This document shows positions 55,074-57,506 of a stretch of 57,506 bases of DNA, piece after piece. Below the pieces are notes generated by a model, which worked only from the letters and a program-made list of their open reading frames with translations, searched no databases and had not been told where the DNA came from. The position numbers and the translations under genes are program-made. Numbering within the stretch: the first letter of the stretch is position 1; every line of letters begins with the position of its first letter. Source of the DNA: Chryseobacterium limigenitum (GTDB taxonomy: Bacteria; Bacteroidota; Bacteroidia; Flavobacteriales; Weeksellaceae); the NCBI RefSeq assembly GCF_900114875.1, contig NZ_FPKW01000024.1:1-57506 (forward strand), in the 5' to 3' direction.

Positions 55074-57162
55074 CTAATTAATTTTCTTCCAAATCAGATC
55101 GTTATTTCCCAAAGAAACTTCTATTTTATCACCTTCTTTATATTCACCTGCAACTATTTTTTTTGCCAAAGGTCTTCTTAATCGTCCTCTGATAATACCT
55201 TTTAAAGGCCTTGCTCCGTATTTGATGTCGTACCCTTCCATTGATAAAAACGCTTTGGCTTCCTGGGTAATGCTAAGTTCAATATTTAGATTTTTTACAA
55301 GATCCAGTAATTCTTTTTTAAGATGAATTTCAAAGATTTTCAATGCATTTTCTCTGCTGATAGGGGCAAATGGGATGGTCTCCGTTAATCTTCCTAAAAA
55401 TTCCGGGCGGAAAAAGCGACTCATCATTTCCATTAATTTTGATGACGGTGGAATTTCACCTTTTCCAAAAGATTCAACAATAAATTCTGAACCTATGTTT
55501 GATGTAAATAAAATAATTGCATTAGAAAAGTCACCTTCTTTACCCAATCTGTCATGAAGCTTCCCTTCATCCATAATTTGTAAAAAAACATCAAAAACTG
55601 AAGCGTGTGCTTTTTCGATTTCATCAAAAAGAACAATAGAGTAGGGCTTTTGCCTGATTTTATTCACTAAAAGTCCGCCTTCCTCATACCCAACATATCC
55701 CGGAGGTGCGCCGTAAAGTAATGCCGCGGAGTGTTCTTCTTTGAATTCAGACATATCAAAACGGATGATAGCATTTTCGTCCTGAAATAAAAATTCTGCC
55801 AATGACTTTGCAAGCTCTGTTTTTCCGGTTCCTGTTGGTCCTAAAAAGAAGAAAGATCCGATGGGCTGTCCGGCTTTACTTAATCCTGAACGGGTTTCCA
55901 GCACAGCTTCCGAAACAATGGAAATGGCATGATCTTGCCCGACAACGCGTTTTGCCAAGACATTTTCCATGTCGTTGAGCCTTTGTTTTTCTTCTTCTTT
56001 CAGTTTTCCGATCGGGATGTTGGTTTTTTGAGAAATTATTAACGCTAAATCCAGTTCTGTAATATGCGTTCTTTTTTGCTGGGCTATTTTTTCAACACTT
56101 TCAATTAATTCTCTTGAATATTTTAAAATCTCATCTGCGTTTTCAAATTCCGGAATTTGATCTTCTTCTTTATAAGTATCTGAAGTGCTGATGAGATATT
56201 TTGTTTTTTCAATCAAATCTTTTAACTGCCACTCGGAGTGTATTTTTCGTTCAGAATCATTATAGTTATTTGTATTATCTTCAAGATGAATGATCTTGAT
56301 TAATAAATGATTTTTTTCTTTTAAAAAGGATTCTCCTGCTGTTTTTAGAACGGACATTGTATGGTCGATCAAATCAATGGCAGAAGCGGGAAGACTTTTT
56401 TCCTTCATGTATCGCTTGGAAAGGCGAATGGCCTCCTTCATGGTTTCGTCATCCACCTTAATATTGTGGTGAATCTGATAATCTTCTAATGTCTGTTTCA
56501 GCATTCTCAGGTGAGTTTCATCTTCTGTTTCTTCCAGTTTTAGAAGTTCGAACATTCCTGCGAGACCTTGTTCTTTTTCTATTTTTTTCGTGTATTCTTC
56601 AATAGTTGAGGTTGCAATGATTGTCAAACCATTGGAAATTTCACTTTTCAAAAGATTTACAATTCCTGAATCTGAGCCCTGATTTCCAAAAAGCGAATGA
56701 AATTCTTCAATAATTAAAACAGATTTCGGAAAAGCTTTCAGCTCCTGAGCAATACTTTTAATTCTGTCTTCAATTTCGCCTTTATAAGAAGCGCCGGCGA
56801 CAAGTGCGCCCATATCCATCTCGAAAACTTGAAGGCCAGAAAGTACATCCGGAATTTGTTTTGCAATATTTTTTTGAACAAAACCTTCTATTAATGCAGT
56901 TTTTCCAATGCCATGATCACCAATTATCAATACATTTTGTTTACTGAAACGGCAAAGAATTTCTGTGATTTTATTAATTTCTGTGTCCCGGCCTACTAAA
57001 AGTTCTTTTTTGTTTTTACTTTTTACCTGATCATTTTTGTTAATACAGTATTTTTTGATAAAAGTATTGCTTGCTTTTTTTGATATTGAAGGCTCAGATT
57101 CTTTTTTTGTACCAAATGAATTGACATCTTTCAGTAATTCATTTCTGGTAGTAGGAAAAGAT
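55074..57162 (-). pseudogene. ClpB/ClpV-like AAA+ ATPase, 5' end removed by IS3
   Basis: About 695 residues remain of a two-ring AAA+ unfoldase. D1 shows LVGRDTEINKI, Walker A GDHGIGKTAL and Walker B SVLIIEEFHSLFG. A short middle region follows (about 230-310 of the remaining frame). D2 shows GSFFFLGPTGTGKTELAKSL, Walker B SIVLFDEIEKAHASVFD, a sensor-1 segment IILFTSNIGS and sensor-2 GARPLKGIIRG. The open frame continues upstream without an ATG to the IS3 edge at 57162 and then stops inside the element, so the N-terminal substrate-binding domain and start codon are lost. The IG-FL-type ClpP loop is not obvious, favouring ClpB or the ClpV/TssH of a type VI secretion system over ClpA; neighbours that would decide are outside the window. 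Confidence 0.8.
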
Positions 57163-57506
57163 TGGAGTTGCTAACTTTGTTAGGACACAATTCTTATACT
57201 CTTTATCTTTAAGAGTATGAAAAAGATCAGAAAAAATTACAGTCTAGAGTTTAAGATCCAAGCAGTATCTTTAAGTGAGCAGCGAGGCAATGTATCCTCG
57301 GTAGCTGAAGAATTGGGGATCTGTAAAGAAAGTCTCGTTAATTGGCGAAAACTTCACAAAGAAGGTAAACTTAGCAAGGAAAAACAAATATCCTCTGATC
57401 CAATAAGGGAAGAGTTATTGAGACTTCGCAAAGAACTAGAAGAAACAAAGCTTGAACGTGATATCTTAAAAAAGGCGGTAGGCATCTTCTCCAAGAGAGA
57501 CGGGTA
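57163..57506 (+). mobile_element. IS3-family element, left-hand part
   Basis: The element begins with TGGAGTTGCTAAC at 57163 and runs off the window. It carries an orfA 54 bp inside. Its end matches, in inverted form, the right end at 320-359, so both window edges carry the same IS type. It is inserted in the AAA+ gene. Confidence 0.82.
57217..57506 (+). CDS. IS3-family transposase OrfA (partial at 3' end)
   Basis: The first 96 codons are present, starting MKKIRKNYSLEFKIQAVSLS. It is a helix-turn-helix protein (SVAEELGICKESLVNWRK) with a leucine-zipper-like helix afterwards (LLRLRKELEETKLERDILKK), the usual OrfA layout: the HTH binds the element ends and the zipper drives assembly. The frame is still open at the window end at KAVGIFSKRDG, close to where the -1 frameshift into OrfB normally occurs. 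Confidence 0.9.
   Translation, partial: MKKIRKNYSLEFKIQAVSLSEQRGNVSSVAEELGICKESLVNWRKLHKEGKLSKEKQISSDPIREELLRLRKELEETKLERDILKKAVGIFSKRDG

Overview
The window reads as chromosome of a Bacteroidota bacterium, most likely a Flavobacteriia member close to Chryseobacterium. The evidence is a SusC/SusD outer-membrane pair, TAnnTTTG-type promoter boxes with no consistent Shine-Dalgarno, AT-rich DNA, flavobacterial signal peptides, IS982 and IS3 remnants, and repeated palindromes of the GTCATGCTGAGCGAAG type. The genus is an inference from protein style; no rRNA marker is present.

Region 1 (1-8.2 kb, accessory). The right end of an IS3-family element is followed by a truncated gene scrap, a candidate structured small RNA with its own terminator (837-989) and a small lipoprotein. 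Then comes a tight four-gene cassette (1910-7973): a protein with two GHKL ATPase modules, a receiver-domain protein, a protein I do not recognise, and an N6-adenine DNA methyltransferase with a TaqI/Eco57I-like specificity region. The genes overlap and no nuclease is recognisable. This looks like an uncharacterised DNA-modification-linked, probably anti-mobile-element, system and is the strongest candidate for novelty here.

Region 2 (8.2-20.5 kb, surface proteins and IS scars). It holds a membrane TPR/LuxR-type regulator, a large secreted repeat protein ending in a peritrophin-like (CBM14-like) cysteine module, a frameshifted adhesin-like pseudogene, a VIT/vWA/TPR/DUF2135 protein carrying a SusC-plug-like insert, a DUF6150-type repeat protein, a decayed IS982 element, a secreted protein with a fibrinogen-like module, and an inverted partial IS982 copy.

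Region 3 (20.6-40.3 kb, pectin utilisation locus). A PL10 pectate lyase lies on the + strand. The - strand then carries, in transcription order, susC, susD, a CE8 pectin methylesterase, a second pectate lyase (PL1-like), GH105, GH43, GH28, an alpha/beta-hydrolase esterase, a second CE8, a CE12 acetylesterase, a KdgF cupin, a second esterase and a PL1 lipoprotein. Together these would demethylate, deacetylate and cut homogalacturonan and parts of rhamnogalacturonan, import oligogalacturonides, and release saturated and unsaturated uronates.

Region 4 (41.1-54.6 kb, uronate catabolism and control). The divergent + strand operon kduI-kduD-uxaC-kdgK-eda-exuT-uxaB-uxaA supplies both routes into 2-keto-3-deoxygluconate and the final kinase/aldolase steps. 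A LacI-family regulator and a sugar-porter MFS transporter follow on the - strand. Five near-identical 14-bp palindromes (consensus TGCAATCGATTGCA) lie upstream of the PL10 lyase, the PL1 lyase, susC, kduI and the MFS gene, so the whole locus can be read as one LacI-type regulon.

Region 5 (55.1-57.5 kb). A ClpB/ClpV-like AAA+ gene is cut at its 5' end by the left end of an IS3 element whose terminal sequence matches the one at the start of the window.
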